A DNA stretch of 64,000 nt from Mixta calida (lineage in GTDB: Bacteria; Pseudomonadota; Gammaproteobacteria; Enterobacterales; Enterobacteriaceae): the NCBI RefSeq assembly GCF_002953215.1, contig NZ_CP026378.1, positions 850,540-914,539 on the forward strand, written 5' to 3'. A model generated the notes under the pieces. That model was not told where the DNA came from. It searched no databases and worked only from the letters and a program-made list of their open reading frames with translations. This document shows positions 55,695 to 64,000 of this stretch, piece by piece (positions within the stretch are counted from its first letter, which is position 1; every line of letters begins with the position of its first letter). The position numbers and the translations under genes are program-made.

Positions 55695-56947
55695 TCAAGG
55701 CGACGGACAGAAAACTGGTAGTAGGACTTGAGATAGGCACCGCTAAGGTCGCCGCTTTAGTAGGGGAAATTCTGCCCGATGGCATGGTCAACATTATTGG
55801 GGTGGGCAGTTGCCCGTCCCGCGGTATGGATAAAGGCGGCGTAAACGATCTTGAATCGGTGGTGAAATGCGTTCAGCGCGCCATCGATCAGGCGGAACTG
55901 ATGGCGGATTGTCAGATTTCCTCGGTTTATCTGGCGTTATCCGGCAAACATATCAGCTGTCAGAACGAAATCGGGATGGTTCCGATTTCTGAAGAAGAAG
56001 TCACGCAGGAAGATGTGGAAAACGTTGTACATACCGCAAAATCGGTGCGTGTGCGCGATGAACACCGCATTCTCCATGTAATCCCGCAGGAATACGCCAT
56101 CGACTACCAGGAAGGAATCAAAAACCCGGTCGGGCTGTCGGGCGTGCGCATGCAGGCGAAAGTACATTTAATCACCTGTCACAACGACATGGCGAAAAAC
56201 ATCGTGAAAGCGGTTGAACGTTGCGGCCTGAAAGTTGACCAACTGATTTTCGCCGGTCTGGCTTCGAGCTTCGCAGTGTTGACGGAAGATGAGCGTGAGC
56301 TGGGCGTCTGCGTTGTCGATATCGGCGGCGGTACAATGGATATCGCCGTTTATACCGGCGGCGCGCTGCGCCACACCAAAGTGATCCCCTATGCGGGGAA
56401 CGTGGTGACCAGCGATATCGCCTATGCCTTCGGCACGCCGCCGACCGATGCGGAAGCGATCAAGGTTCGTCATGGTTGCGCGCTGGGATCGATCGTCGGT
56501 AAAGATGAGAACGTTGAGGTGCCGAGCGTAGGCGGTCGTCCGCCGCGCAGCCTACAGCGTCAGACGTTGGCTGAAGTCATTGAACCGCGTTACACCGAGC
56601 TGCTTAACCTGGTGAACGATGAAATCCTGCAGTTGCAGGAGCAGCTTCGTCAGCAGGGCGTGAAGCATCATCTGGCGGCGGGTATTGTATTGACCGGCGG
56701 CGCGGCGCAAATTGAAGGTTTGGCCGCCTGCGCGCAGCGGGTATTCCATACCCAGGTGCGCATCGGGCAGCCGCTGAATATTACCGGATTGACGGATTAT
56801 GCGCAGGAGCCTTACTACTCAACGGCGGTAGGTCTTCTGCACTATGGAAAAGAGTCTCACCTGAGCGGTGAGGCGGATGTTGAAAAACGTGCGTCAGTTG
56901 GCAACTGGTTTAAACGTATCAACAGCTGGCTGAAAAAAGAGTTTTAA
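55691..56947 (+). CDS. ftsA: Cell division protein FtsA
   Basis: Actin-like protein of 418 residues that links FtsZ to the membrane. It has [16 protein letters not shown], the 1C domain, the phosphate loop [17 protein letters not shown] and [14 protein letters not shown], and ends with the membrane-targeting amphipathic helix [14 protein letters not shown]. Confidence 0.97.
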   Translation: MIKATDRKLVVGLEIGTAKVAALVGEILPDGMVNIIGVGSCPSRGMDKGGVNDLESVVKCVQRAIDQAELMADCQISSVYLALSGKHISCQNEIGMVPISEEEVTQEDVENVVHTAKSVRVRDEHRILHVIPQEYAIDYQEGIKNPVGLSGVRMQAKVHLITCHNDMAKNIVKAVERCGLKVDQLIFAGLASSFAVLTEDERELGVCVVDIGGGTMDIAVYTGGALRHTKVIPYAGNVVTSDIAYAFGTPPTDAEAIKVRHGCALGSIVGKDENVEVPSVGGRPPRSLQRQTLAEVIEPRYTELLNLVNDEILQLQEQLRQQGVKHHLAAGIVLTGGAAQIEGLAACAQRVFHTQVRIGQPLNITGLTDYAQEPYYSTAVGLLHYGKESHLSGEADVEKRASVGNWFKRINSWLKKEF

Positions 56948-57019
56948 TTTTTCTAAAAGGGGATCATGCTAGCACTATTTTATGATCTCCAGGCGACAGG
57001 CACATAACGGAGAGAAATT

Positions 57020-58180
<1,161 letters not shown>

Positions 58181-58194
58181 GAATAACCTGAGAA

Positions 58195-58223
58195 TTGGGA
58201 TTCTCCGCTCTTTGTGCTAAAAT
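58195..58223 (+). promoter_or_regulatory. lpxC promoter
   Basis: TTGGGA (58195-58200) and TAAAAT (58218-58223) are separated by 17 bases, with a TG extended -10. It lies between ftsZ and lpxC and about 55 bases before the lpxC start codon. Confidence 0.7.
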
Positions 58224-58230
58224 CTTCGCC

Positions 58231-58251
58231 CGTCAGTGATATAGACTGACG
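58231..58251 (+). other. Perfect inverted repeat in the lpxC leader
   Basis: CGTCAGT-GATATAG-ACTGACG forms a seven-base stem in the untranslated leader, about 28 bases upstream of the start codon. It has no T tract, so it is not a terminator; it may be a protein-binding site or leader hairpin. Confidence 0.5.
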
Positions 58252-58279
58252 GTCGGATGATATTTTGCGAGATAATACG

Positions 58280-59197
58280 ATGATCAAACAACGGACATTA
58301 AAACGTATTGTTCAGGCGACTGGCGTCGGTTTGCATACCGGCAAGAAAGTCTCCCTGACGTTACGCCCTGCGCCGGCTAATACCGGGGTCATCTATCGTC
58401 GCACTGACTTGAATCCACCGGTTGATTTCCCGGCTGATGCAAAATACGTGCGCGACACCATGCTGAGTACCTGCCTGGTGAATGATGAAGGCGTGCGTAT
58501 CTCTACCGTAGAACACCTGAACGCTGCGCTGGCAGGTCTCGGCATCGACAACATTATTGTCGAAGTGGACGCGCCGGAAGTGCCGATCATGGACGGCAGC
58601 GCCGCGCCATTCGTCTACCTGCTGGTTGACGCGGGCGTGGAAGAGCTGAACAGCCCGAAGAAATTCGTGCGCGTTAAGCAGGCCGTGCGTGTTGAAGATG
58701 GCGATAAGTGGGCTGAAATTAAACCGTACAACGGTTTTTCGCTCGACTTTACGATCGATTTCAAACATCCGGCGATCGACTCCAGCTCACAGCGCTATCA
58801 GCTGAATTTCTCTACGGAAGCGTTTATGCGCCAGATCAGCCGCGCGCGAACCTTTGGCTTTATGCGTGAAATCGAATACCTGCAGTCCAAAGGCCTGTGC
58901 CTGGGCGGTAGTTTAGATTGCGCGATTGGGTTAGACGATTTCCGCGTACTGAACGAAGAAGGTTTACGCTTCGAAGATGAATTCGTTCGTCACAAAATGC
59001 TGGATGCTATCGGCGACCTGTTTATGTGCGGCCACAATATTGTCGGCGCGTTTTCCGCCTACAAATCAGGTCATGCGCTGAACAACAAGCTGTTGCAGGC
59101 AGTGCTGGCGAAACAGGAAGCCTGGGAATGGGCGACCTTTGAAGACGAAGCTGAACTGCCGGTGGCATTCAGGGCAACAAATCTGGTTCTGGCGTAA
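58280..59197 (+). CDS. lpxC: UDP-3-O-acyl-N-acetylglucosamine deacetylase
   Basis: Zinc enzyme performing the committed step of lipid A synthesis, controlled in E. coli by FtsH proteolysis. Start at 58280 ([21 protein letters not shown]) gives 305 residues as in E. coli. Zinc ligands appear in VEHLNAAL and in [18 protein letters not shown]; the final hydrophobic residues VLA resemble the degradation tag. Confidence 0.98.
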   Translation: MIKQRTLKRIVQATGVGLHTGKKVSLTLRPAPANTGVIYRRTDLNPPVDFPADAKYVRDTMLSTCLVNDEGVRISTVEHLNAALAGLGIDNIIVEVDAPEVPIMDGSAAPFVYLLVDAGVEELNSPKKFVRVKQAVRVEDGDKWAEIKPYNGFSLDFTIDFKHPAIDSSSQRYQLNFSTEAFMRQISRARTFGFMREIEYLQSKGLCLGGSLDCAIGLDDFRVLNEEGLRFEDEFVRHKMLDAIGDLFMCGHNIVGAFSAYKSGHALNNKLLQAVLAKQEAWEWATFEDEAELPVAFRATNLVLA

Positions 59198-59217
59198 TTC
59201 GCCTTAACCGCTTAAAG

Positions 59218-59268
59218 CGACTGGTAGCGTTGGCTCACTCTCTCCGGCCAGCAAAGCCAGTCGTTTTT
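59218..59268 (+). terminator. Terminator after lpxC
   Basis: A two-part stem (CGACTGG / CCAGTCG outside, GTTGGC / GCCAGC inside) is followed by TTTTTA. It ends the dcw-lpxC transcript about 20 bases after the lpxC stop. Confidence 0.65.
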
Positions 59269-59481
59269 ATTTCTGCCGCAGGGCGCGCATTATTTGCGCC
59301 GTTGCGTTCAGAATATCGCTCTTTTCTTTTCCTCCCGCTACGATCTGATGTTTAACGCGCGCAATGATGATAAGATTTGCCCTCGTTAAAAGCGGCAACA
59401 GGCGTATTGCGTCAGATGGAATACAGCCGCTAATCATTCATTGAAGAAGGGCAGGCTTCACCCTGCCAGACGGAAACCGTT

Positions 59482-59991
59482 GTGATCGCTATTTTTCACC
59501 GTTGGCGACAATTAGGCAGGCGTTATTTTTGGCCGCATCTCTTGTTCGGCATGGTGGCGGCAAGCCTCGGCCTGCCCGCAGCCCATGCGCAGAATGCTGA
59601 GCAAAATAATCGTCCCGAAGCCGCCGCGAAAAATTTGAGCACAAACAGCGTCGTTCGGTTCGATAACCTGGCGCTGCTGCAGGGGAATGCCCGTCGCGCC
59701 AGCTTTACGGTGGATTACTGGCATCAGCACGCCATCCGCACCGTTATTCGCCACCTTTCTTTCGCGCTTGCGCCGCAAAATTTGCCCGATGCTGAAACGG
59801 CGCTGCCGCTGGCGGTGCAGAAGATCGCATTGCTGGATACGCTTAACGCGCTGCTGACGCATGAGCCGCGCCGCCCGGTCATCATTCGTCATACCCAACA
59901 CGCCGCGCTTTCCATTACGCCCGATTACCATGCCGGTATCTGGCTCGCTCAGGTGCAGGGTATTCGCGCCGGTCCATACATTCTTAGCTAA
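59482..59991 (+). CDS. secM: Secretion monitor SecM
   Basis: Regulatory exported peptide whose ribosome stalling opens the secA ribosome site when Sec export is slow. The 169 residues start at GTG, have a long signal peptide (RYFWPHLLFGMVAASLGLPAAHAQ), the conserved VDYWHQHAIRTVIRHLSFALAPQNLP and end with the arrest region. The core GIRAGP (residues 160-165) and Trp154 are kept, but the E. coli Phe150 and Ile156 are Tyr149 and Leu155 here. It lies 81 bases before secA. Confidence 0.93.
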   Translation: MIAIFHRWRQLGRRYFWPHLLFGMVAASLGLPAAHAQNAEQNNRPEAAAKNLSTNSVVRFDNLALLQGNARRASFTVDYWHQHAIRTVIRHLSFALAPQNLPDAETALPLAVQKIALLDTLNALLTHEPRRPVIIRHTQHAALSITPDYHAGIWLAQVQGIRAGPYILS

Positions 59992-60072
59992 AGCCCCAAC
60001 ACGCCTTAAACCGTATCACTATAAAAACGAGCCGCAGAGAGACAGCGCGGTGAAGATGAGAATGTATTTATT

Positions 60073-62778
60073 ATGCTGATTAAGTTATTAACCAAAGTTT
60101 TTGGTAGCCGCAACGATCGTACGCTGCGTCGCATGCGTAAAGCGGTAGAAATCATCAACAAAATGGAGCCGGATTTTGAAAAGCTCAGCGATGATGAACT
60201 GAAAGCGAAGACCCAGGAATTCCGCGCCCGCCTGGAAAAGGGCGAGACGCTAGACAGTCTGATCCCGGAAGCGTTCGCGACCGTGCGTGAAGCCAGTAAA
60301 CGCGTGTTCGGCATGCGTCACTTTGATGTCCAGCTGATCGGCGGCATGGTGCTGAACGATCGCTGCATCGCTGAAATGCGCACCGGTGAAGGTAAAACCC
60401 TGACCGCGACGCTGCCTGCTTATCTGAACGCCCTGACCGGCAAAGGCGTGCACGTCGTTACCGTGAACGACTACCTGGCGCAGCGCGATGCGGAAAACAA
60501 CCGTCCGCTGTTTGAATTCCTCGGCCTCTCCGTCGGCATCAACCTGCCGGGCATGCCGGCGCCCGCCAAGCGTGAGGCCTATGCCGCCGACATCACCTAC
60601 GGCACCAACAACGAATATGGCTTCGATTACCTGCGCGACAATATGGCGTTCAGCCCGGAAGAGCGCGTACAGCGTAAGCTGCACTATGCGCTGGTGGATG
60701 AGGTCGACTCTATTCTGATCGACGAAGCCCGTACGCCGCTGATCATCTCCGGCCCGGCGGAAGACAGTTCTGAGCTTTATATCAAAGTAAACAAAATCAT
60801 TCCGCGCCTGATCCGTCAGGAAAAAGAAGATTCCGACACCTTCCAGGGCGAAGGTCACTTCTCTGTGGACGAAAAAGCGCGTCAGGTGCATCTCACCGAG
60901 CGCGGCCTGGTCTCTATTGAAGAGCTGCTGGTGCAGGAAGGCATTATGGCGGAGGGCGAGTCGCTCTATTCGCCGAACAACATCATGCTGATGCACCATG
61001 TCACCGCCGCGCTGCGCGCCCATGCGCTGTTTACCCGCGACGTAGATTACATCGTTAAAGATGGCGAAGTGATCATTGTCGATGAGCATACCGGGCGCAC
61101 CATGCAGGGTCGTCGCTGGTCTGATGGCCTGCATCAGGCGGTGGAAGCGAAAGAGGGCGTCGAGATTCAGAACGAAAACCAGACGCTGGCTTCCATTACC
61201 TTCCAGAACTACTTCCGTCTCTATGAGAAGCTGGCCGGTATGACCGGTACTGCTGATACCGAAGCTTTTGAATTCAGCTCGATCTACAAGCTGGACACCA
61301 TCGTTATCCCCACCAACCGTCCAATGGTGCGTAAGGATCTGCCGGATCTGGTCTACATGACCGAGAAGGAGAAGATCGATGCGATCATCGAAGATATTCG
61401 CGAGCGTACGGCGAACGGCCAGCCGATCCTGGTGGGCACCATCTCCATCGAAAAATCGGAAGTGGTCTCTAATGAACTGACGCGCGCCGGCATCAAGCAC
61501 AACGTGCTGAACGCCAAATTCCACGCGCGTGAAGCGGATATCGTCGCGCAGGCGGGTCAGCCTGGCGCGGTCACCATCGCCACCAACATGGCAGGCCGTG
61601 GTACCGATATTATGCTGGGCGGCAGCTGGCAGGCCGAAGTCGCAGCGCTGGAAAACCCGACCGAAGATCAAATCGCCGCTATCAAGGCGGACTGGAAAAA
61701 ACGCCACGACGCGGTGCTGGCGTCCGGCGGTCTGCATATTATCGGCACCGAGCGTCATGAATCGCGCCGTATCGATAACCAGCTGCGCGGCCGTTCCGGT
61801 CGTCAGGGCGATCCAGGTTCTTCCCGCTTCTACCTGTCGATGGAAGATGCGCTAATGCGTATTTTCGCCTCCGATCGCGTTACCAATATGATGCGCAAGC
61901 TGGGCATGAAGCCGGGCGAAGCGATCGAACATCCGTGGGTAACCAAGGCGATTGCTAACGCGCAGCGTAAAGTTGAAAGCCGTAACTTTGATATTCGTAA
62001 GCAGCTGCTGGAATATGATGACGTCGCTAACGATCAGCGTCGCGCCATCTACTCACAGCGTAATGAATTGCTGGACGCTTCCGACGTCAGCGAAACCATC
62101 AACAGCATCCGCGAAGATGTCTTCAAGAGCACTATCGACAGCTACATTCCGCCGCAGTCGTTGGAAGAGATGTGGGATGTGGACGGTCTGGAAGAGCGCC
62201 TGAAAAACGACTTCGATCTTGAGCTGCCGATTAAACAGTGGCTGGACAAAGAGCCGGAGCTGCATGAAGAGACGCTGCGCGAGCGCATCCTTGAGCAGGC
62301 GAAGGAAGTCTATCTGCGTAAAGAAGAAGTGGTCGGCGCCGAGATGATGCGCAACTTCGAAAAAGGCGTGATGCTGCAAACCCTGGATTCCCTGTGGAAA
62401 GAGCACCTGGCGGCGATGGACTATCTGCGTCAGGGCATCCATCTGCGTGGCTATGCGCAGAAAGATCCGAAGCAGGAATACAAGCGTGAATCCTTCGCTA
62501 TGTTCGCCGCTATGCTGGAATCGCTGAAGTATGAAGTGATCAGCACGCTGAGCAAGGTGCAGGTGCGCATGCCGGAAGAAGTGGAGGCGATGGAGGCGCA
62601 GCGTCGTGAAGAAGCTGAGCGTCTGGCGCAGCAGCAGCAGCTAAGCCACGTTGATGATGAAACGCAGGCCGCCGCCGCGCTGGCCGCCGAAACCGGCGAA
62701 CGCAAAGTAGGGCGCAACGACCCGTGCCCGTGCGGTTCCGGCAAAAAGTACAAGCAGTGCCACGGTCGTCTGGCCTGA
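60073..62778 (+). CDS. secA: Protein translocase ATPase SecA
   Basis: Motor ATPase that drives preproteins through SecYEG. At 901 residues it equals E. coli. Visible are Walker [21 protein letters not shown], the DEAD motif [15 protein letters not shown], motif [17 protein letters not shown] and the C-terminal zinc-binding tail [18 protein letters not shown] that contacts SecB. Translation is expected to be controlled by SecM upstream. A terminator follows. Confidence 0.98.
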   Translation: MLIKLLTKVFGSRNDRTLRRMRKAVEIINKMEPDFEKLSDDELKAKTQEFRARLEKGETLDSLIPEAFATVREASKRVFGMRHFDVQLIGGMVLNDRCIAEMRTGEGKTLTATLPAYLNALTGKGVHVVTVNDYLAQRDAENNRPLFEFLGLSVGINLPGMPAPAKREAYAADITYGTNNEYGFDYLRDNMAFSPEERVQRKLHYALVDEVDSILIDEARTPLIISGPAEDSSELYIKVNKIIPRLIRQEKEDSDTFQGEGHFSVDEKARQVHLTERGLVSIEELLVQEGIMAEGESLYSPNNIMLMHHVTAALRAHALFTRDVDYIVKDGEVIIVDEHTGRTMQGRRWSDGLHQAVEAKEGVEIQNENQTLASITFQNYFRLYEKLAGMTGTADTEAFEFSSIYKLDTIVIPTNRPMVRKDLPDLVYMTEKEKIDAIIEDIRERTANGQPILVGTISIEKSEVVSNELTRAGIKHNVLNAKFHAREADIVAQAGQPGAVTIATNMAGRGTDIMLGGSWQAEVAALENPTEDQIAAIKADWKKRHDAVLASGGLHIIGTERHESRRIDNQLRGRSGRQGDPGSSRFYLSMEDALMRIFASDRVTNMMRKLGMKPGEAIEHPWVTKAIANAQRKVESRNFDIRKQLLEYDDVANDQRRAIYSQRNELLDASDVSETINSIREDVFKSTIDSYIPPQSLEEMWDVDGLEERLKNDFDLELPIKQWLDKEPELHEETLRERILEQAKEVYLRKEEVVGAEMMRNFEKGVMLQTLDSLWKEHLAAMDYLRQGIHLRGYAQKDPKQEYKRESFAMFAAMLESLKYEVISTLSKVQVRMPEEVEAMEAQRREEAERLAQQQQLSHVDDETQAAAALAAETGERKVGRNDPCPCGSGKKYKQCHGRLA

Positions 62779-62794
62779 TAAAATCGTAAGTGAG

Positions 62795-62819
62795 AAGGGA
62801 GCTGAAAGGCTCCCTTTTT
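62795..62819 (+). terminator. Terminator after secA
   Basis: AAGGGAGC / GCTCCCTT eight-base stem with loop TGAAAG, followed by TTTTT; it begins 17 bases after the secA stop codon. It separates secA from the CRISPR-like array. Confidence 0.85.
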
Positions 62820-63017
62820 ATTGGGCGAAAGAAAAGGGCGAGTAGTTTTCTGTGTTGATATTTTGTTTTGTGATGAAGTGAAAAGCGCTGGTGGGTATCG
62901 GTGACTATTCTTTAAAACGCTTTTAAATCAGGCTAATAGCGTTCTTTAAAATGTGGAATGGATTGGTAGCTTTACGTGCCATGTTTTTTGTTTTTAAATC
63001 AATTATATAGATTTAGA
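62820..63017 (+). other. AT-rich leader-like stretch upstream of the CRISPR array
   Basis: About 200 bases rich in A and T, with repeated TTTAAA-type tracts, lead directly into the first CRISPR-type repeat. This is the composition expected of a type I-E leader, but I recognise no specific leader motif. No gene is present. Confidence 0.4.
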
Positions 63018-63159
63018 GTGTTCCCTGCGCCAGCGGGGATAAACCGCAGCGTCAGGTGTTCCTGCCACTTCGTCATGAGTGTTCCCGAAGATAAACCGCT
63101 GGCGAGAATCGGTCATATGCGCCTCACCGAGTGTTCCCTGGGTAAGCAGGGATAAACCG
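63018..63159 (+). CRISPR. Short degenerate type I-E CRISPR array (3 repeats, 2 spacers)
   Basis: Repeats at 63018-63046 (29 bases), 63079-63098 (20 bases) and 63131-63159 (29 bases) all begin GTGTTCCC and end GATAAACCG, as in enterobacterial type I-E repeats. Both spacers (63047-63078 and 63099-63130) are exactly 32 bases, the I-E spacer length. Repeat 1 differs from the usual I-E repeat at one base in the first stem arm (C to T, giving a T-G pair); repeat 3 has the same change plus a compensating A in the second arm, keeping a five-base stem. Repeat 2 lacks nine central bases and cannot form the hairpin. No cas gene lies in the window. A relic or orphan array in an unusual place between secA and mutT. 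Confidence 0.85.
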
Positions 63160-63174
63160 GTAACAAAATCAGGC

Positions 63175-63180
63175 TATACT
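63175..63180 (+). promoter_or_regulatory. Possible -10 element of mutT
   Basis: TATACT lies 30 bases before the mutT start codon and 15 bases after the last CRISPR repeat. No good -35 is seen; at 17-base spacing it would fall within the repeat. Confidence 0.4.
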
Positions 63181-63210
63181 GCCCTTCACTCCATTAACAA
63201 GGATGCGAAA

Positions 63211-63608
63211 ATGAAACATCTTCAGGTCGCTGTTGGCATCATTCGCAATGCACAGCAGGAAATCTTTCTGACGCGCCGTCCGGCCGACTCCCATATGGCG
63301 AATATGTGGGAGTTTCCGGGCGGGAAAATCGAAGTAGGCGAAACGCCGGAGCAGGCGCTGAAGCGCGAGCTGCTGGAAGAGACCGGCATTGTGGTGATAG
63401 CGGCGACCGCATTTGGCAATGCCGATCACACCTATGAAGATCTGCGCGTGACGCTGCACTTTTTTATGGTGGAACAGTGGCAGGGCGAGCCCTGGGGAAA
63501 GAAGGCCAGCCGCAGCGCTGGGTACCTCAGCGCGAGCTGGTCGCCGATGAGTTTCCACCGGCGAACCACAAGCTGGTGGCGCGCCTGCTGGCGGAAGCGC
63601 GCCCGTAA
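63211..63608 (+). pseudogene. mutT: 8-oxo-dGTP diphosphatase, frameshifted
   Basis: MutT hydrolyses 8-oxo-dGTP and prevents A-T to C-G changes. The start at 63211 (MKHLQVAVGIIRNAQQEIFLTRRP) has AAGGA seven bases upstream. The Nudix box GGKIEVGETPEQALKRELLEETGI is intact. After VEQWQGEPWGK the proper continuation (EGQPQRWVPQREL to LLAEARP) lies in another frame and ends at 63608. Restoring one base in GGGGAAAG near 63494 gives a normal 132-residue protein. As written the frame runs on to 63681 with unrelated sequence. Either a base-call error or a mutator allele. Confidence 0.9.
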
Positions 63609-63634
63609 TTCAGGACTGAATTTCCGTCCAGGTG

Positions 63635-63841
63635 TCAGTGACGCTGAATGTCTTCCTCACTCCAGTCATCGCTGTCGGTGAGATCGTTGCTGCTGGGGAT
63701 ACGTTTTTCCTCAGCGGCCCACTCTCCCAGATCGATTAGCTGGCAGCGCTTACTGCAAAACGGACGAAACGGACTCTCTTCTCCCCAGATGACCGTTCTG
63801 CCGCAGGTCGGACAGGCGACTTTCGTGACATCTTTACTCAT
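63635..63841 (-). CDS. yacG: DNA gyrase inhibitor YacG
   Basis: A 68-residue zinc protein with four cysteines ([10 protein letters not shown] and [14 protein letters not shown]) and an acidic tail ([11 protein letters not shown]). E. coli YacG binds GyrB and inhibits gyrase. It lies nine bases downstream of zapD and converges with mutT. Confidence 0.95.
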   Translation of the reverse strand: MSKDVTKVACPTCGRTVIWGEESPFRPFCSKRCQLIDLGEWAAEEKRIPSSNDLTDSDDWSEEDIQRH

Positions 63842-63850
63842 ATAACCCCT

Positions 63851-64000
63851 CTAACAACAGGCCAGCTCGAAATCGAGACGTGCCGGCACTTCACCACGCT
63901 CGCTGTCAAGCGGTAGAAAACGGATCGCGTAACGGGTTTTATGGCCCGATACCTGCGGATAAAGATTGTCCTCCAGCGTCAGTTGCAGACGCAGCAGGTC
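63851..64000 (-). CDS. zapD: Z-ring associated protein ZapD (C-terminal part)
   Basis: Only the last 49 codons are in the window. They translate to a segment with [18 protein letters not shown] and the end RLDFELACC, which is the C-terminus of ZapD (YacF), a protein that cross-links FtsZ filaments. The 5' part lies beyond the right edge. Confidence 0.93.
   Translation of the reverse strand, partial: DLLRLQLTLEDNLYPQVSGHKTRYAIRFLPLDSERGEVPARLDFELACC

Noticed and set aside
63079..63681. A 200-codon open frame starting inside the middle CRISPR repeat and covering mutT
   Set aside because: Its first 44 codons are CRISPR sequence and its last part is out-of-frame mutT; the homologous protein starts at 63211 behind a proper ribosome site.

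Overview
The window is 64 kb of GC-rich enterobacterial chromosome. Gene content and order follow the E. coli carB to zapD interval closely: carB, folA, apaH-apaG-rsmA-pdxA-surA-lptD, djlA, rluA, rapA, polB, yabI, thiBPQ, sgrR/SgrS/setA, leuLABCD, ilvIH, cra, the complete mraZ-to-lpxC division and cell-wall cluster, secM-secA, mutT, yacG and zapD. Protein similarity and synteny place it in the Enterobacterales. A PhoX-type phosphatase and a bactofilin are present, while kefFC, araBAD/araC and leuO are missing from their E. coli positions. This fits an Erwiniaceae-like genome (Pantoea/Mixta/Erwinia type), but that assignment is inference.

Layout. 1-5.3 kb: the 3' part of carB, an outer-membrane porin, a bactofilin on the minus strand, a long gene-free stretch and folA. 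5.3-7.2 kb: a Tat-exported PhoX-family phosphatase behind a three-unit Pho box. 7.3-14.1 kb: the minus-strand lptD-surA-pdxA-rsmA-apaG-apaH operon, with apaH carrying a one-base frameshift. 14.3-21.9 kb: djlA, a repeat-rich intergenic patch, then rluA, rapA and polB on the minus strand. 21.9-24.1 kb: an AT-rich accessory insert (DUF3289 and DUF943 genes) where E. coli has the ara operon; the DUF3289 gene is split by a complete 768-bp IS1 with a 9-bp target duplication. 24.3-31.7 kb: yabI, thiQPB under a TPP riboswitch, sgrR, the small RNA SgrS and setA. 31.8-40.9 kb: leuDCBA with leader peptide and attenuator, then ilvIH and cra. 41.3-59.3 kb: the dcw cluster, nearly all of it transcribed as tightly overlapping genes from Pmra, plus lpxC under its own promoter. 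59.5-64 kb: secM-secA, a short degenerate type I-E CRISPR array with no cas genes in view, a frameshifted mutT, yacG and the 3' end of zapD.

The genes mainly serve envelope construction (peptidoglycan precursors, septation, LPS export and lipid A synthesis, Sec export), branched-chain amino-acid synthesis, thiamine uptake, and responses to phosphate and sugar-phosphate stress. The accessory signals are the CRISPR remnant between secA and mutT, the IS1-interrupted DUF3289/DUF943 locus, the paired inverted-repeat elements between djlA and rluA, and the bactofilin beside folA. Two conserved housekeeping genes (apaH, mutT) each lack one base next to a short homopolymer, which suggests sequence error as much as real gene loss.
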